64,000 bases of DNA from Gemmatimonadota bacterium (GCA_041390105.1 JAWKQO010000001.1:1304001-1368000); one strand, 5' to 3'. Shown: positions 53,021 to 61,911, counted from the stretch's first letter. Made by a program: numbers and translations. The notes: a model not told the origin generated them from the sequence alone.

Positions 53021-54328
53021 TCAGCCGAGCAGGAGGGCGAGTCCCACGAGCACCACGAGGCCCAGCACGAAGGCGCCGGCCTTCACCCCACGGACTTGCC
53101 GCTCCCAGCGGGCCACCGCCGCAGCGTAGGGTGTCGAGGTGAACGTAACCAGTGTGTACATGGGCACGAACAGGGTCGGAACCAGGCGATGGACTGCCCG
53201 GCCTGCCGAGCGGAGCAAGAGGAATCCGCGAGAGGCCACCCGGTCTCGCATCACGCGATAGTTCTCGATGGCCAGGTCGGAGAGCGCATCCGCGTCCGCC
53301 TTGCGGTTCTGATAGAAGGCGCGGAAGCCCGCCCCGGGCGACGGCGCCGACCGCAGCGCCTCGGCCAGCAGCCGGCAATCCTCGAACGATGCGTTCATCC
53401 CCTGGCCATAGAAGGGCACCACGGCATGGGCCGCGTCTCCGATCAGCACCACGCGATCTCCCGCGTGCCAGGGTCCGCAGCGCACCGTGACCAACGACCC
53501 CACGGGGTTCTCGTGATACTGCTCCACCAGGTTGGGAAACAGGGGGAGCACATCCGCATAGTGGGTACGGAAGACCCCCAAGAGGTCGGCATCCTCCCGG
53601 ACGGAGCCGAAGGAGATCTCTCCTTCGAACGGCCAGAACAGTGTGCAGGTGAAGCTGCAATCCTCATTGGGCAGGGCGATCATCATGAAGCCGCCCCGCG
53701 GCCAGATGTGCAGGGCATGGGGGTCCAACGCGAAGTCCCCCGCCGCCGTGGCCGGAAGCGTAAGCTCCTTGTAGCCGTGCGTCAGGTAGCTCTGCGAGTA
53801 GTCGAATCCGGCACTGCGCTGCAGTCGTGCCCGCACGGCCGAAAACGCGCCGTCCGCACCCACGATGAACGCGTATTCGGCCTCCTCTCCCGACTCGAGC
53901 TTCACCCGTCCACGTTCGGGGTCCACGTCCTCGACGCGGGCCTCGAAGCGCATCTGTACGCCGGAGGCCGCGGCGGCTTCGATCAAGCGGACATTGAGCC
54001 CACCGCGCGACACCGAGTGGATGACCTGGTCCTTCTCCGTACCGTAGGGCTGGAGGGTGAGGGCCCCGTCGGGCGCGTGCATCATGCGACCGCGCATGGC
54101 CACCGTATGCGCGAGGATCTCCTCATCGAGGCCGAGCTCGGCCAACGCCCGCAGACCGCGATGAGAGAGGGCCAGGTTGATGGATCGGCCCCCCTCGACG
54201 GCGCGTCGACGCGGATCGGGACGGCGCTCCAGGAGGTGAACCGCGTGCCCGTCCCGGGCCAGGAAGCAGGCCATCATGGCCCCCGCCAGACCGGCACCCA
54301 CCACCGCGACCGGCTTCCCCTCGGTCAT
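53021..54328 (-). CDS. kmo: Kynurenine 3-monooxygenase with C-terminal membrane helix
   Basis: 435 residues. FAD motif VAVVGAGLAGAMMACFLARDGH, VGADGAFSAVR and GDAAHAVVPFYGQGMNASFEDC are typical of KMO. The C-terminus carries AFVLGLVVLVGLALLLG, a membrane helix like that of mitochondrial KMO. Hydroxylates kynurenine using NADPH and O2. ATG 54328 overlaps the kynureninase stop (ATGA). Confidence 0.94.
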   Translation of the reverse strand: MTEGKPVAVVGAGLAGAMMACFLARDGHAVHLLERRPDPRRRAVEGGRSINLALSHRGLRALAELGLDEEILAHTVAMRGRMMHAPDGALTLQPYGTEKDQVIHSVSRGGLNVRLIEAAAASGVQMRFEARVEDVDPERGRVKLESGEEAEYAFIVGADGAFSAVRARLQRSAGFDYSQSYLTHGYKELTLPATAAGDFALDPHALHIWPRGGFMMIALPNEDCSFTCTLFWPFEGEISFGSVREDADLLGVFRTHYADVLPLFPNLVEQYHENPVGSLVTVRCGPWHAGDRVVLIGDAAHAVVPFYGQGMNASFEDCRLLAEALRSAPSPGAGFRAFYQNRKADADALSDLAIENYRVMRDRVASRGFLLLRSAGRAVHRLVPTLFVPMYTLVTFTSTPYAAAVARWERQVRGVKAGAFVLGLVVLVGLALLLG

Positions 54329-55650
54329 GGCCGCACCCACTCTGCCAGGGCCGCGGCCAGGCGCCAGGCATCATGGAAGGTGTTGTACAGCGGCGTGGGG
54401 GCCGCCCTCAGCACATCGGGCTCACGGGCATCACACACGATGCCCCGCGCCACCAACCACGCCTCCAGGGCTTTTGCGTCGGTCCCCTCGATCCGAATCG
54501 AGAGCTGGCACCCGCGCCGCTCCGGCTCCCTGGGCGTGAGCACCTGGATCCGGTCTCCAGGAATCCCGTCGATCAGCGACTCCAAGTATCCGGTCAACAG
54601 CTCCGACTTGGCGCGCAGCGCGTGCATGCCGGCTTCCTCGAACAGGGCCAAGGACGACCGCAGTGGAGCCAGAGCCAGGATCGGTGGATTGGAGAGTTGC
54701 CAGCCTTCCGCACCGGCCACCGGCACGAAGTTGGGAGCCAGCTGCAATTGGAAGCGGGTCTGGGGATCGTAGCCCCACCAGCCGCCGAAGCGCGGCAGGG
54801 AGCGATCCACCCCGTGACGCTCGTGCACGAAGCACCCCGCGACGGCCCCCGGTCCCGCATTCAGGTACTTGTAGGTGCACCAGGCAGCGAAATCGACGTT
54901 CCAATCATGCAGTCGCAGAGGGACGTTCCCCGCGGCGTGCGCGAGATCGAAGCCGACCCGAGCGCCCACGGCATGCGCTGCGCGCGTGATGCGCTCGAGG
55001 TCCAGGCGCTGACCGGTCAGGAAGTTCACGCCACCCAGCAGCACCAGCGCCAGCGTCGGTCCGGCGTCCGCGATGGCGCGCTCGATGTCGGCCTCCTCCA
55101 GGAGCGCAGTCCCAGGCCGGGTCGGCAGCGCGATCAGTCCCTCGGCCGGATCGACGCCATGGACGCGCAACTGGGTCTCCACGGCGTAGCGATCGGAGGA
55201 GAACGCCGGCTCCTCGATCAAGATCCGCCGCCGCTCCCCCTGGGGGCGGTAGAACGTAACCATCATGAGGTGGAGATTGACGGTCAAACCGTTCATCATC
55301 ACGACTTCGCCGGGGAGCGCACCCACCAACCGGGCAGCGGCGTCGCGAAACTGCCGATGGTAGGGAAACCACGGATGCCGCCCTTCCAGGTGGGCGCGCA
55401 CGGCCAGCAGCCGCCAGTCCTCCAGCTCGGCCTGCACGTCGGCCTCGACGTCCTTCGGTTGCAGGCCGAGGGAGTTCCCGCACAGATAGGCAACCGGCGC
55501 TCCGTCCGCGTGTCGTGGCACGTGGAAGCGCGAGCGGAACCCACGGAGCGGATCGGAGGCGTCGAGCATCCGCGCCTTCTCCTCCTCGGCGCCCCCCGGA
55601 AGCCAGAAGTCGGGGCCAGGCCGCGCAACGCTGCCGCCGGACCCCGTCAT
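54325..55650 (-). CDS. kynU: Kynureninase
   Basis: 441 residues of fold-type I PLP enzyme. YLCGNSLGLQPKDVEADVQAELEDW near the start, FDLAHAAGNVPLRLHDWNVDFAAWCTYKYLNAGPG with the PLP Lys (CTYKYLN), and the FGGWWGYDPQTRFQ block. Cleaves (3-hydroxy)kynurenine to (3-hydroxy)anthranilate and alanine. ATG 55650 overlaps the ACMSD stop (ATGA). Confidence 0.95.
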   Translation of the reverse strand: MTGSGGSVARPGPDFWLPGGAEEEKARMLDASDPLRGFRSRFHVPRHADGAPVAYLCGNSLGLQPKDVEADVQAELEDWRLLAVRAHLEGRHPWFPYHRQFRDAAARLVGALPGEVVMMNGLTVNLHLMMVTFYRPQGERRRILIEEPAFSSDRYAVETQLRVHGVDPAEGLIALPTRPGTALLEEADIERAIADAGPTLALVLLGGVNFLTGQRLDLERITRAAHAVGARVGFDLAHAAGNVPLRLHDWNVDFAAWCTYKYLNAGPGAVAGCFVHERHGVDRSLPRFGGWWGYDPQTRFQLQLAPNFVPVAGAEGWQLSNPPILALAPLRSSLALFEEAGMHALRAKSELLTGYLESLIDGIPGDRIQVLTPREPERRGCQLSIRIEGTDAKALEAWLVARGIVCDAREPDVLRAAPTPLYNTFHDAWRLAAALAEWVRP

Positions 55651-56669
55651 CCGCTGAAGCGCTCCAGAGGCAGCCCGAGGAACTCGAGCGCGTTGTGCGT
55701 CAGCAGGCGCGCGCGCACCTCCGCATCCAGCTCCGGCATGTCTTCGATCATGCGCCCCGGATGATGCTCGCCCAGAGGAAAGGGATAGTCCGAGCCCAAC
55801 GCGATCCGATCCCGGCCGAGCAGCTCGAGCAACAGCCGCAGCTGGCCCGGATCGTGGACCAGCGAGTCCACCCAGAATCGCCCGAGCCACTCGGTCGGCG
55901 GGACCTGCGTGTGGGTGGCGCAGAGATCCGGTCGGACCTGGAAACCGTGCTCGATCCGCCCCACCGTGCCGGGGAATGAGCCCCCTCCGTGTGCGAAGCC
56001 GATGCGCAGCCTGGGGAACCGTTCCAGAAGTCCCCCGAACAGCACGGAACAGATGGCGATCGTGGTCTCCGTGGGCATCCCCACCAGCCAGCGCATCCAA
56101 TACCGACGCATGCGATCGGGGGCGAGCATGTCCCACGGATGCACGAACACCGCCGCGCCCAATTCCTCGGCCGCCTCGAAGAACGGAAGGAGGGCCGGTT
56201 CGTCCAGGTTCCAGTCGTTGACGTGACTCCCGATCTGTACGCCCGGGAAGCCCAGCTCACGCACGCAGCGCTCCAGCTCCAGCACCGCCAGCTCCGGGGC
56301 CTGCATGGGCAGCGTCCCCAGCGCCGCGAATCGGCGTGGATTGTCGGCCACCACGCCGGCGAGATGGTCATTGAGGAGTTGGGACAGGTCCAGCGTGTCG
56401 GCCGGCTTGGCCCAATAGGAGAACATCACCGGCACAGTGGAGAGGATCTGCACGCCGACGCCGTCCCGGTCGCACTCGCCGAGCCGCACCGCGGGATCCC
56501 AGGTGTTGTGACCGATTTCCCGGAACCTGTGCTCTCCGATCATCATGCAGGCACACCCCGGCCCCGTGTGCTCCAGCCGAACGAAGCCCTGGTACCCGTA
56601 GCGCGCGCTCAGATCCGGCCAGCGCTCCGGCAGGATATGCGTATGCAGATCGATCTTGGGTGACGTCAG
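55647..56669 (-). CDS. acmsd: 2-amino-3-carboxymuconate-6-semialdehyde decarboxylase (ACMSD), CTG start
   Basis: 340 residues if read from CTG 56669. Only this start retains the N-terminal zinc motif DLHTH (residues 7-11); the first ATG (56549/56546) would delete it. The CTG overlaps the HAAO stop (CTGA), as in other operon junctions here, and CGGAG lies 8 bases upstream. Further amidohydrolase residues: VHPWDM, HGGGSFP and the Asp in SDYPFPLG. Decarboxylates ACMS to aminomuconate semialdehyde, diverting it from quinolinate. Confidence 0.93.
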   Translation of the reverse strand: MTSPKIDLHTHILPERWPDLSARYGYQGFVRLEHTGPGCACMMIGEHRFREIGHNTWDPAVRLGECDRDGVGVQILSTVPVMFSYWAKPADTLDLSQLLNDHLAGVVADNPRRFAALGTLPMQAPELAVLELERCVRELGFPGVQIGSHVNDWNLDEPALLPFFEAAEELGAAVFVHPWDMLAPDRMRRYWMRWLVGMPTETTIAICSVLFGGLLERFPRLRIGFAHGGGSFPGTVGRIEHGFQVRPDLCATHTQVPPTEWLGRFWVDSLVHDPGQLRLLLELLGRDRIALGSDYPFPLGEHHPGRMIEDMPELDAEVRARLLTHNALEFLGLPLERFSG

Positions 56670-57202
56670 AAGACCGGCTCCGTGGGTAGCTCCTTGACGG
56701 TGCCGCAGGCCTTGCAGGTGCGGAGCTCCTCGGACGCGTAGAAGGCCTCCATCCGTGGCTTGATCTCCTCATCCAGCTGGGTGAGGTACCACTCCACATC
56801 GTAGATCAACTCCCCGCAGTGGTCGCAGTACCAGACGAAGTGGTCGCTGACGCCCTCCGGCCGCCAGTACTCGACGACCAGCCCGACGGTGTTGGCTTTG
56901 CGCACGGGCCGGTGCGGCACGTAGGGCGGGATCATGAACACGTCGCCTTCCCGCAGGGGCACGTCGAGGCGCTCCTTCGTGTCCGGGTCGATCAGCTTCA
57001 GGAGCATGTCTCCCTGCAGCTGGTGAAAGAACTCCTCGCTGGGCGTGATGTGGTAGTCGTTGCGGAGGTTGGGCCCCGCGATGAGCATGACCATCATCTT
57101 GGAGTCCTTCCAGATGACCTTGTTTCCGACCGGGGGTTTCATCTCCTCCCGGTGCGCGTTGATCCATTCGTTCAGGTTGAACGCGTTGCCGAGCTTCGAC
57201 AT
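56666..57202 (-). CDS. nbaC: 3-hydroxyanthranilate 3,4-dioxygenase
   Basis: 178 residues. Cupin iron ligands: NDYHITPSEEFFHQLQG (His and Glu) and VPHRP (His). Two CxxC pairs (CDHCG and CKACG) form the rubredoxin-like second metal site of bacterial enzymes. Cleaves 3-hydroxyanthranilate to ACMS. First gene of the kynurenine operon; ATG 57202 lies 45 bases after the -10. Confidence 0.95.
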   Translation of the reverse strand: MSKLGNAFNLNEWINAHREEMKPPVGNKVIWKDSKMMVMLIAGPNLRNDYHITPSEEFFHQLQGDMLLKLIDPDTKERLDVPLREGDVFMIPPYVPHRPVRKANTVGLVVEYWRPEGVSDHFVWYCDHCGELIYDVEWYLTQLDEEIKPRMEAFYASEELRTCKACGTVKELPTEPVF

Positions 57203-57209
57203 GGCCTGT

Positions 57210-57221
57210 CCAGGGAGTGGG
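57210..57221 (-). promoter_or_regulatory. CCCACTCCCTGG leader motif (kynurenine operon)
   Basis: Identical 12-mer to 46912-46923, ending 7 bases before the HAAO ATG, in the same orientation relative to the gene. It sits about 20-31 bases after the predicted transcription start, so it could be a downstream operator or an mRNA element. Confidence 0.5.
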
Positions 57222-57247
57222 CGTCGGGAACGGTGCGGTTTCGCGGG

Positions 57248-57277
57248 ATTGTACCGGATGGCGAATCCGAGCGTCAA
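57248..57277 (-). promoter_or_regulatory. Sigma70-type promoter of kynurenine operon
   Basis: TTGACG (57277-57272), 18-bp spacer, TACAAT (57253-57248) on the minus strand. The -10 is 45 bases before the HAAO start codon. The best promoter match in the window. Confidence 0.75.
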
Positions 57278-57379
57278 CCGACGGGGATGCGCCGATGCGG
57301 CAGGGGGCGGGGCCCGGTCTGGTTTCTGCTGAGAAGCGTCGCGCTCGCGTCCCGACCCACCGCTTCCGCCCGTCGCGCC

Positions 57380-57958
57380 ATGATCCGATTCCGAACGCTT
57401 GCCGTCCTCCTCGTCAGCGTGGCCCTTTCGGCATCCGGGCTGAGGGCCCAGACCCACGACCGTCAGAGCCTCTGGCTCGGTGTGGGCGTGGGTGGCTCCT
57501 CCACCCGCCTCACCTGTCAGGTCTGCGCCGCCGAGCGCTTCACCGGCCTGGCCGGCTACGCCCAACTGGGCACGACGCTCTCGGCCCAGACCCGGGTGGG
57601 CCTGGAGGCCAACGGCTGGTGGAAGGACGACCCCGACCTGAGCCAACTGGTGGGTTCCTTCGCGCTGGCGGCGTTCTTCTACCCCCAGACCCGCGGAGGG
57701 CTCTTCTTCAAGGCCGGCCCCTCCCTGCTCTACTACCGGGCCCGCGACGAGGATGACGACGAGGTCCATTCCCGGTCCTACGGAGTGATCTTCGGCCTGG
57801 GCTACGAGCTGCCCACCGGGGGCCGCTGGGTGTTGTCCCCGGGCCTGACGGTCCACGCCAGCTCCTTCGGACGATTGGAGTCGGACCAGGATGGGATCGT
57901 CTCCCGGGACGTCAATCTGAGTCTGATCCAGCTCACCATCGGTGTGACCAGCCGCTGA
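57380..57958 (+). CDS. Outer-membrane beta-barrel protein
   Basis: 192 residues with signal peptide (AVLLVSVALSASGLRAQ). Alternating strands LWLGVGVGGSSTRLTC, AGYAQLGTTLSAQTRVGLEANGWW, RGGLFFKAGPSLLYYRAR and SYGVIFGLGYELP resemble OmpA/OMP_b-brl small barrels. A CQVC pair near residue 50 is unusual for this class. ATG 57380 divergent from the kynurenine promoter. Confidence 0.78.
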   Translation: MIRFRTLAVLLVSVALSASGLRAQTHDRQSLWLGVGVGGSSTRLTCQVCAAERFTGLAGYAQLGTTLSAQTRVGLEANGWWKDDPDLSQLVGSFALAAFFYPQTRGGLFFKAGPSLLYYRARDEDDDEVHSRSYGVIFGLGYELPTGGRWVLSPGLTVHASSFGRLESDQDGIVSRDVNLSLIQLTIGVTSR

Positions 57959-58158
57959 TCCGGGCGGCGTCGAGGCACGCACGCAACAGGCGGGCGTGTC
58001 GCGATTCGGCCCATCGCCCCGTCGATTCGAGACAAGGAACGCCTGACCAGCCGGGAAGAAGTTGCCCGAAACGCGGGGGGTTCGAGCACCGCGCGCCCCT
58101 TGCGCCGCTCGTCGAGGCAGTAAGGCCACCGGGTCTGGAAATTGCGTAGTCCCGCCGG

Positions 58159-58653
58159 GTGTTTCTCACGTCCAACAGCCGTTCTGGTTTGCGCGCAACA
58201 CGACCTCCACTCCGGAATGCCGGGCTCCTGGCGCTACTCTGCGGCGTCCTGGTCTCGAGCTGTGATTCGGGGGGCGGCGGGCCTGTCTCGCCTCCGAACC
58301 CCCCGCCGACCCCGGTGTCGGCAGAATCGCTCCGTGAGGCGGTCCAACCGATCCTCACGAGGTCCTGTGCTTTCTCTTCCTGCCATGCGGGCTCCGCGCC
58401 CCAGGCCGGGATGGACCTGAGTGCCGGTCGCACGCACGCCAGCACGGTCAACGTCCGCTCGACGCAGGTCAGTCGCCTGTTCCGGGTAGACCCGGCCCGT
58501 CCGGACTCGAGCTATGTCCTGCTCAAGCTCCGCGGGATGGCGGGTGCGGTCGGGGGCGTGGGAACACAAATGCCGCTGGGGGGCGCATTGACTCAAGCGC
58601 AGATCGACACGGTCCGCATCTGGATCGCGGCGGGTGCGCAGAACAACGAGTGA
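58159..58653 (+). CDS. Cytochrome-like lipoprotein with atypical CX4CH motif
   Basis: 164 residues. Lipoprotein signal (LLALLCGVLVSSC, Cys about 35) followed by a Pro-rich linker, then a small cytochrome-c-like domain with CAFSSCHAG (CX4CH rather than CX2CH) and LRGMAG...GTQMPLGGALTQAQIDTVRIWIAAGA, the usual end of planctomycete-type cytochrome domains. Haem attachment is uncertain. The stop overlaps GTG 58650. Confidence 0.75.
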   Translation: MFLTSNSRSGLRATRPPLRNAGLLALLCGVLVSSCDSGGGGPVSPPNPPPTPVSAESLREAVQPILTRSCAFSSCHAGSAPQAGMDLSAGRTHASTVNVRSTQVSRLFRVDPARPDSSYVLLKLRGMAGAVGGVGTQMPLGGALTQAQIDTVRIWIAAGAQNNE

Positions 58654-58667
58654 GCGAGGAACGTCTC

Positions 58668-59882
58668 ATGCTTCAACCCACCTCGTCGACCCTCCATCGC
58701 ATCGCCTTCGCGGTGCTGGCGGTTCCGGTCCTGCTGCTGGCCTGTGACAGCAATGGGCTCATGGGCCCGGACGACGCGCCTGCCGGCCTCAGCCGGGCGT
58801 ATTCCACCTGGCAACCCGGGACCACCGATACCTGTACCACCGAGATCCACGACCGCTACGCCGTCGTTGGTTCCGATGGCAAGCTCTACCCCACCTGGCA
58901 TCCTCCGGTCGACCCCGAGACGGGGTGCACCTTCGGCCACGAGCACGGCCGCGATCCGAGGGGCTCGGACCTGTTCGACAAAGTCGGCATGATCCCCTTC
59001 GGCCTCGCCAACGAGGCGATCGACTTCTTTGCCCCGCATCAGGGCTACAAGATCGAGTGGGAGAACAACGTCGAGATGCGGGCCCAGGGTGGCGTCGGTG
59101 GTCTTTTCCGCATCGAGTGTGACGTGATGTTCGAGCTGCACCAAGGCACCGACGGTGCAGGCCGGTTCATCCAACCCAAGCACGAGATGGGGTATTTCGT
59201 CGAGTGCAGCGACGGCACGGCGGCTCGCTTCCAGATCGTGACCACCATCGGACACGAGGGCGAATACGTTCGCTCCTGTGACGGCCAACACGTCACGGCC
59301 CGGGTCGTCGAGAACGGTCTCCAGGGCGGTGGGCAGCGTGTCATTCCGGACATCACCTGCCTCGAGCGTGAGTTGCTGGTGCCCGAGGGCCAACGCTCCA
59401 ACTTCGGCGTGTTACGGGAAAGCTGGCAGTTCTCACAGAGCCTCCGCACCTCCGCCGGACAGAGCATCGTCTCCATCGGACCCTACTTCCAGGTCCACAA
59501 CCCGAGCCGCGTCTTCGATCCCAACGCGGCCAACCTGCTGGCCAACGTGGTGGACTACTGTTTCGTGGAGCGTACGGACGGCCTCAAGGCCCGAGGCTCG
59601 CTCTGTGAGCAGTCTGCCGCCGGCACCTCCTGGGACAACCCCACCTCCGCCTTCGACGGAGCGCACCGGCACGTGGACATCAACTCGATCCACGTCCGCA
59701 ACCAAGGCGGTTCTGAAGTCTGGTACACGGACGGATTCGGTCGGAATGGTAGCCCTACGCCGTTCCCGGGCTCGATCCGTCAGTTCGTGGCATCGACCGA
59801 CAACGGCGCACTGACCCCCAATGGCCCCGCCATCGGAGCCAACCGCCCCTATGGAGGCCAAGGTGTCCATGCGCCCAATTGA
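58668..59882 (+). CDS. Lipoprotein of unknown function
   Basis: 404 residues with lipobox LLLAC (Cys about 26). Cys-rich body with His/Asp segments (FGHEHGRDPRGSDLF, HRHVDINSIHVRN). ATG 58668 has GAGG 8 bases upstream; GTG 58650 overlaps the previous stop. Probably cotranscribed with the cytochrome-like gene. No family recognised. Confidence 0.75.
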   Translation: MLQPTSSTLHRIAFAVLAVPVLLLACDSNGLMGPDDAPAGLSRAYSTWQPGTTDTCTTEIHDRYAVVGSDGKLYPTWHPPVDPETGCTFGHEHGRDPRGSDLFDKVGMIPFGLANEAIDFFAPHQGYKIEWENNVEMRAQGGVGGLFRIECDVMFELHQGTDGAGRFIQPKHEMGYFVECSDGTAARFQIVTTIGHEGEYVRSCDGQHVTARVVENGLQGGGQRVIPDITCLERELLVPEGQRSNFGVLRESWQFSQSLRTSAGQSIVSIGPYFQVHNPSRVFDPNAANLLANVVDYCFVERTDGLKARGSLCEQSAAGTSWDNPTSAFDGAHRHVDINSIHVRNQGGSEVWYTDGFGRNGSPTPFPGSIRQFVASTDNGALTPNGPAIGANRPYGGQGVHAPN

Positions 59883-59894
59883 CCCCCGATCCCA

Positions 59895-59935
59895 GCGGTG
59901 AGACGCGGCTCGCGCGAGGGCGCGTCCCACCGCTA
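59895..59935 (+). terminator. Strong hairpin between lipoprotein and subtilase genes
   Basis: AGCGGTGAGACGCG pairs with CGCGTCCCACCGCT with one mismatch in 14; the 13-base loop includes a further CTCGCGCGAG palindrome. No U-tract, so either a terminator for the lipoprotein gene or a leader element of the subtilase mRNA. Confidence 0.45.
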
Positions 59936-59971
59936 CACGTGGACTCCCCGATGAACGGTAAGGGAGACTGA

Positions 59972-61786
59972 ATGAAGCGCTTGTTGGTTCTTTCGGTGGC
60001 TGTGTTGCTTGCGGCCTGCGGCGACCTGACGACGCCGGCGGATTCGCCGGTCGACCAGGCGCCGGTGCTTTCTGGAACGGCTCTGCTGGATCAGCTCGGT
60101 CCGGTTGGACCCGACGTCATCCCCAACCGCTACATCGTGGTGCTCAGGAACACGGGCGGGGACGTGGTGCGTCAGGCCAACGACCTGGTGGCGCAGAGCG
60201 GTGGCGATCTGGTCTACGTCTACGAGAGCGCGCTGCGTGGCTTCGCCATCGAAGCGGACTTCGATCAGCTCGTGACCATCGCCGGCTCCGGCGACATCGC
60301 CTACATCGAGCGCGACCGCACCATGGAGCTCGTCGGCTCCCAGTCGGGCGCTTGGTGGGGGCTGGATCGCATCGATCAGCGCGCCCTCCCGGTCGACGGA
60401 ACCTACACCTGGGGACCGGACGGCACGGGCGTGAACGTCTATGTGCTCGACACCGGTATCCGTACCACCCACGTCGACTTCGGCGGCCGCGCCTCCGGCG
60501 GCTTCACCGCCATCAACGACGGAAACGGCACCAATGACTGCAATGGCCATGGCACCCACGTCGCCAGCACGGCGGTAGGCAGCACCTGGGGCGTGGCCAA
60601 GAACGCCAACGCCGTGGCCGTCCGCGTGTTGGGTTGCAACGGCAGCGGCTCCACGTCCGGCGTCATCGCCGGGATCGACTGGGTGCGGGCCAACCACGTC
60701 AAGCCGGCGGTGGCCAACATGAGCCTCGGTGGCGGCGCTTCCACGGCGCTCGACCAGGCGGTCACCAACGCCGTGAACGCGGGCGTTACCTTCGCGGTTG
60801 CGGCCGGCAACTCGAACACGAGCGCGTGCACGCAGTCGCCCGCCCGTGCGGCCGCGGCTCTGACCATCGGAGCCACGACCTCCACGGACGCGCGCGCCAG
60901 CTTCTCCAACTACGGGACTTGCGTCGACTTCTTCGCCCCCGGGGCGAGCATCCGCGCCGCGTACTACACCTCCAACACGGCCACTGCTACGCTGTCAGGA
61001 ACCTCCATGGCGTCGCCGCACTCGGCGGGTGCGGCCGCGTTGTATCTCTCGGCCAATCCCAGCGCGACGCCTGCCCAGGTCGAACAGGCCCTGGAGTCCA
61101 ACGCGACCAGCGGCGTGGTGACGAACCCGGGCAGCGGGTCGCCGAACTTGCTTCTGTACACAGGCTTCATGAGCGGGTCGCCGCCGCCTCCGCCACCGCC
61201 CCCGCCGACGAACCAGGCGCCCGTAGCGGACCTCACCATCAACTGCAACGGACTGGTCTGCACGTTCGATGGAACCGGTTCGACCGACGACAATGGCATC
61301 GTCAGCTGGATCTACAAGTTCCACGACGGGACCACCTGGGCCCAGGGGACGGGCCATCCGCAGGCCATTCAGCACACCTATGCGCAGGGTGGCAGCTACT
61401 ACCCGCGTTTGGAGGTCTACGACGCCCAGGGCCTCAAGGACGCCATCAACGTCCGGATCAACGTGACGGCGACGCAGCCGCCCCCGCCGCCACCACCGCC
61501 GCCGACGAACCAGGCGCCCGTGGCCCAGATGACCATCTCGTGCAACGGTTTGACCTGCACGTATGACGGGACGGGCTCGTCCGACGACAACGGCATCGTG
61601 CGCTGGGTCTTCAAGTGGCACGACGGAACGACCTGGGGCCAGGGCACCGGGCATCCGCCCGTGATCCAACACACGTACGCACAGGCGGGCAACTACAACC
61701 CGCGTCTCGAGGTTTACGACGCTGCGGGCTTGAGTGACGCCATCAACGTGCGGATCGTGGTCACCAATGCGTCGGGGTCGCAGTAG
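59972..61786 (+). CDS. Secreted subtilisin-like serine protease (S8, proteinase K type) with two C-terminal repeats
   Basis: 604 residues. Lipoprotein signal (VLLAAC, Cys 16); an I9 propeptide (about 50-115: [18 protein letters not shown]); the S8 domain with Asp in [13 protein letters not shown], His in NGHGTHVAS and Ser in [11 protein letters not shown]. The C-terminus has two ~95-residue PKD-like beta repeats, each preceded by a run of eight or nine prolines. ATG has AAGGGAG upstream. Ends at a strong terminator. Confidence 0.93.
   Translation: MKRLLVLSVAVLLAACGDLTTPADSPVDQAPVLSGTALLDQLGPVGPDVIPNRYIVVLRNTGGDVVRQANDLVAQSGGDLVYVYESALRGFAIEADFDQLVTIAGSGDIAYIERDRTMELVGSQSGAWWGLDRIDQRALPVDGTYTWGPDGTGVNVYVLDTGIRTTHVDFGGRASGGFTAINDGNGTNDCNGHGTHVASTAVGSTWGVAKNANAVAVRVLGCNGSGSTSGVIAGIDWVRANHVKPAVANMSLGGGASTALDQAVTNAVNAGVTFAVAAGNSNTSACTQSPARAAAALTIGATTSTDARASFSNYGTCVDFFAPGASIRAAYYTSNTATATLSGTSMASPHSAGAAALYLSANPSATPAQVEQALESNATSGVVTNPGSGSPNLLLYTGFMSGSPPPPPPPPPTNQAPVADLTINCNGLVCTFDGTGSTDDNGIVSWIYKFHDGTTWAQGTGHPQAIQHTYAQGGSYYPRLEVYDAQGLKDAINVRINVTATQPPPPPPPPPTNQAPVAQMTISCNGLTCTYDGTGSSDDNGIVRWVFKWHDGTTWGQGTGHPPVIQHTYAQAGNYNPRLEVYDAAGLSDAINVRIVVTNASGSQ
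61181..61772 (+). repeat. Two tandem DNA repeats encoding the subtilase C-terminal domains
   Basis: Unit 1 (about 61181-61475) and unit 2 (about 61478-61772) encode a polyproline linker then a PKD-like domain with matching segments (DDNGIV, HDGTTW, QGTGHP, QHTYAQ, RLEVYDA). High protein identity and clear DNA similarity show recent duplication. Confidence 0.85.
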
Positions 61787-61830
61787 TACCGACCGAAGGG
61801 CACTACATCGTTAGGGCCCGGTTCAGCGAG

Positions 61831-61857
61831 CCCCCCGGAGATGCTCCGGGGGGTTTT
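61831..61857 (+). terminator. Intrinsic terminator of subtilase
   Basis: CCCCCCGGAG-ATG-CTCCGGGGGG perfect 10-bp stem followed by TTTTCGCTTT, 44 bases after the stop. Confidence 0.9.
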
Positions 61858-61911
61858 CGCTTTCCGGGTTACAGGGCGGCGAAGCGTGAAAGCATGACTT
61901 CCACGGGTCGA

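Noticed and set aside
52364..54772. 802-residue plus-strand open frame
   Set aside because: Antisense to tryptophan dioxygenase and KMO, which have complete motifs.
61181..61772. Repeats considered as a CRISPR array
   Set aside because: Only two ~295-bp units, both coding in frame within the subtilase.
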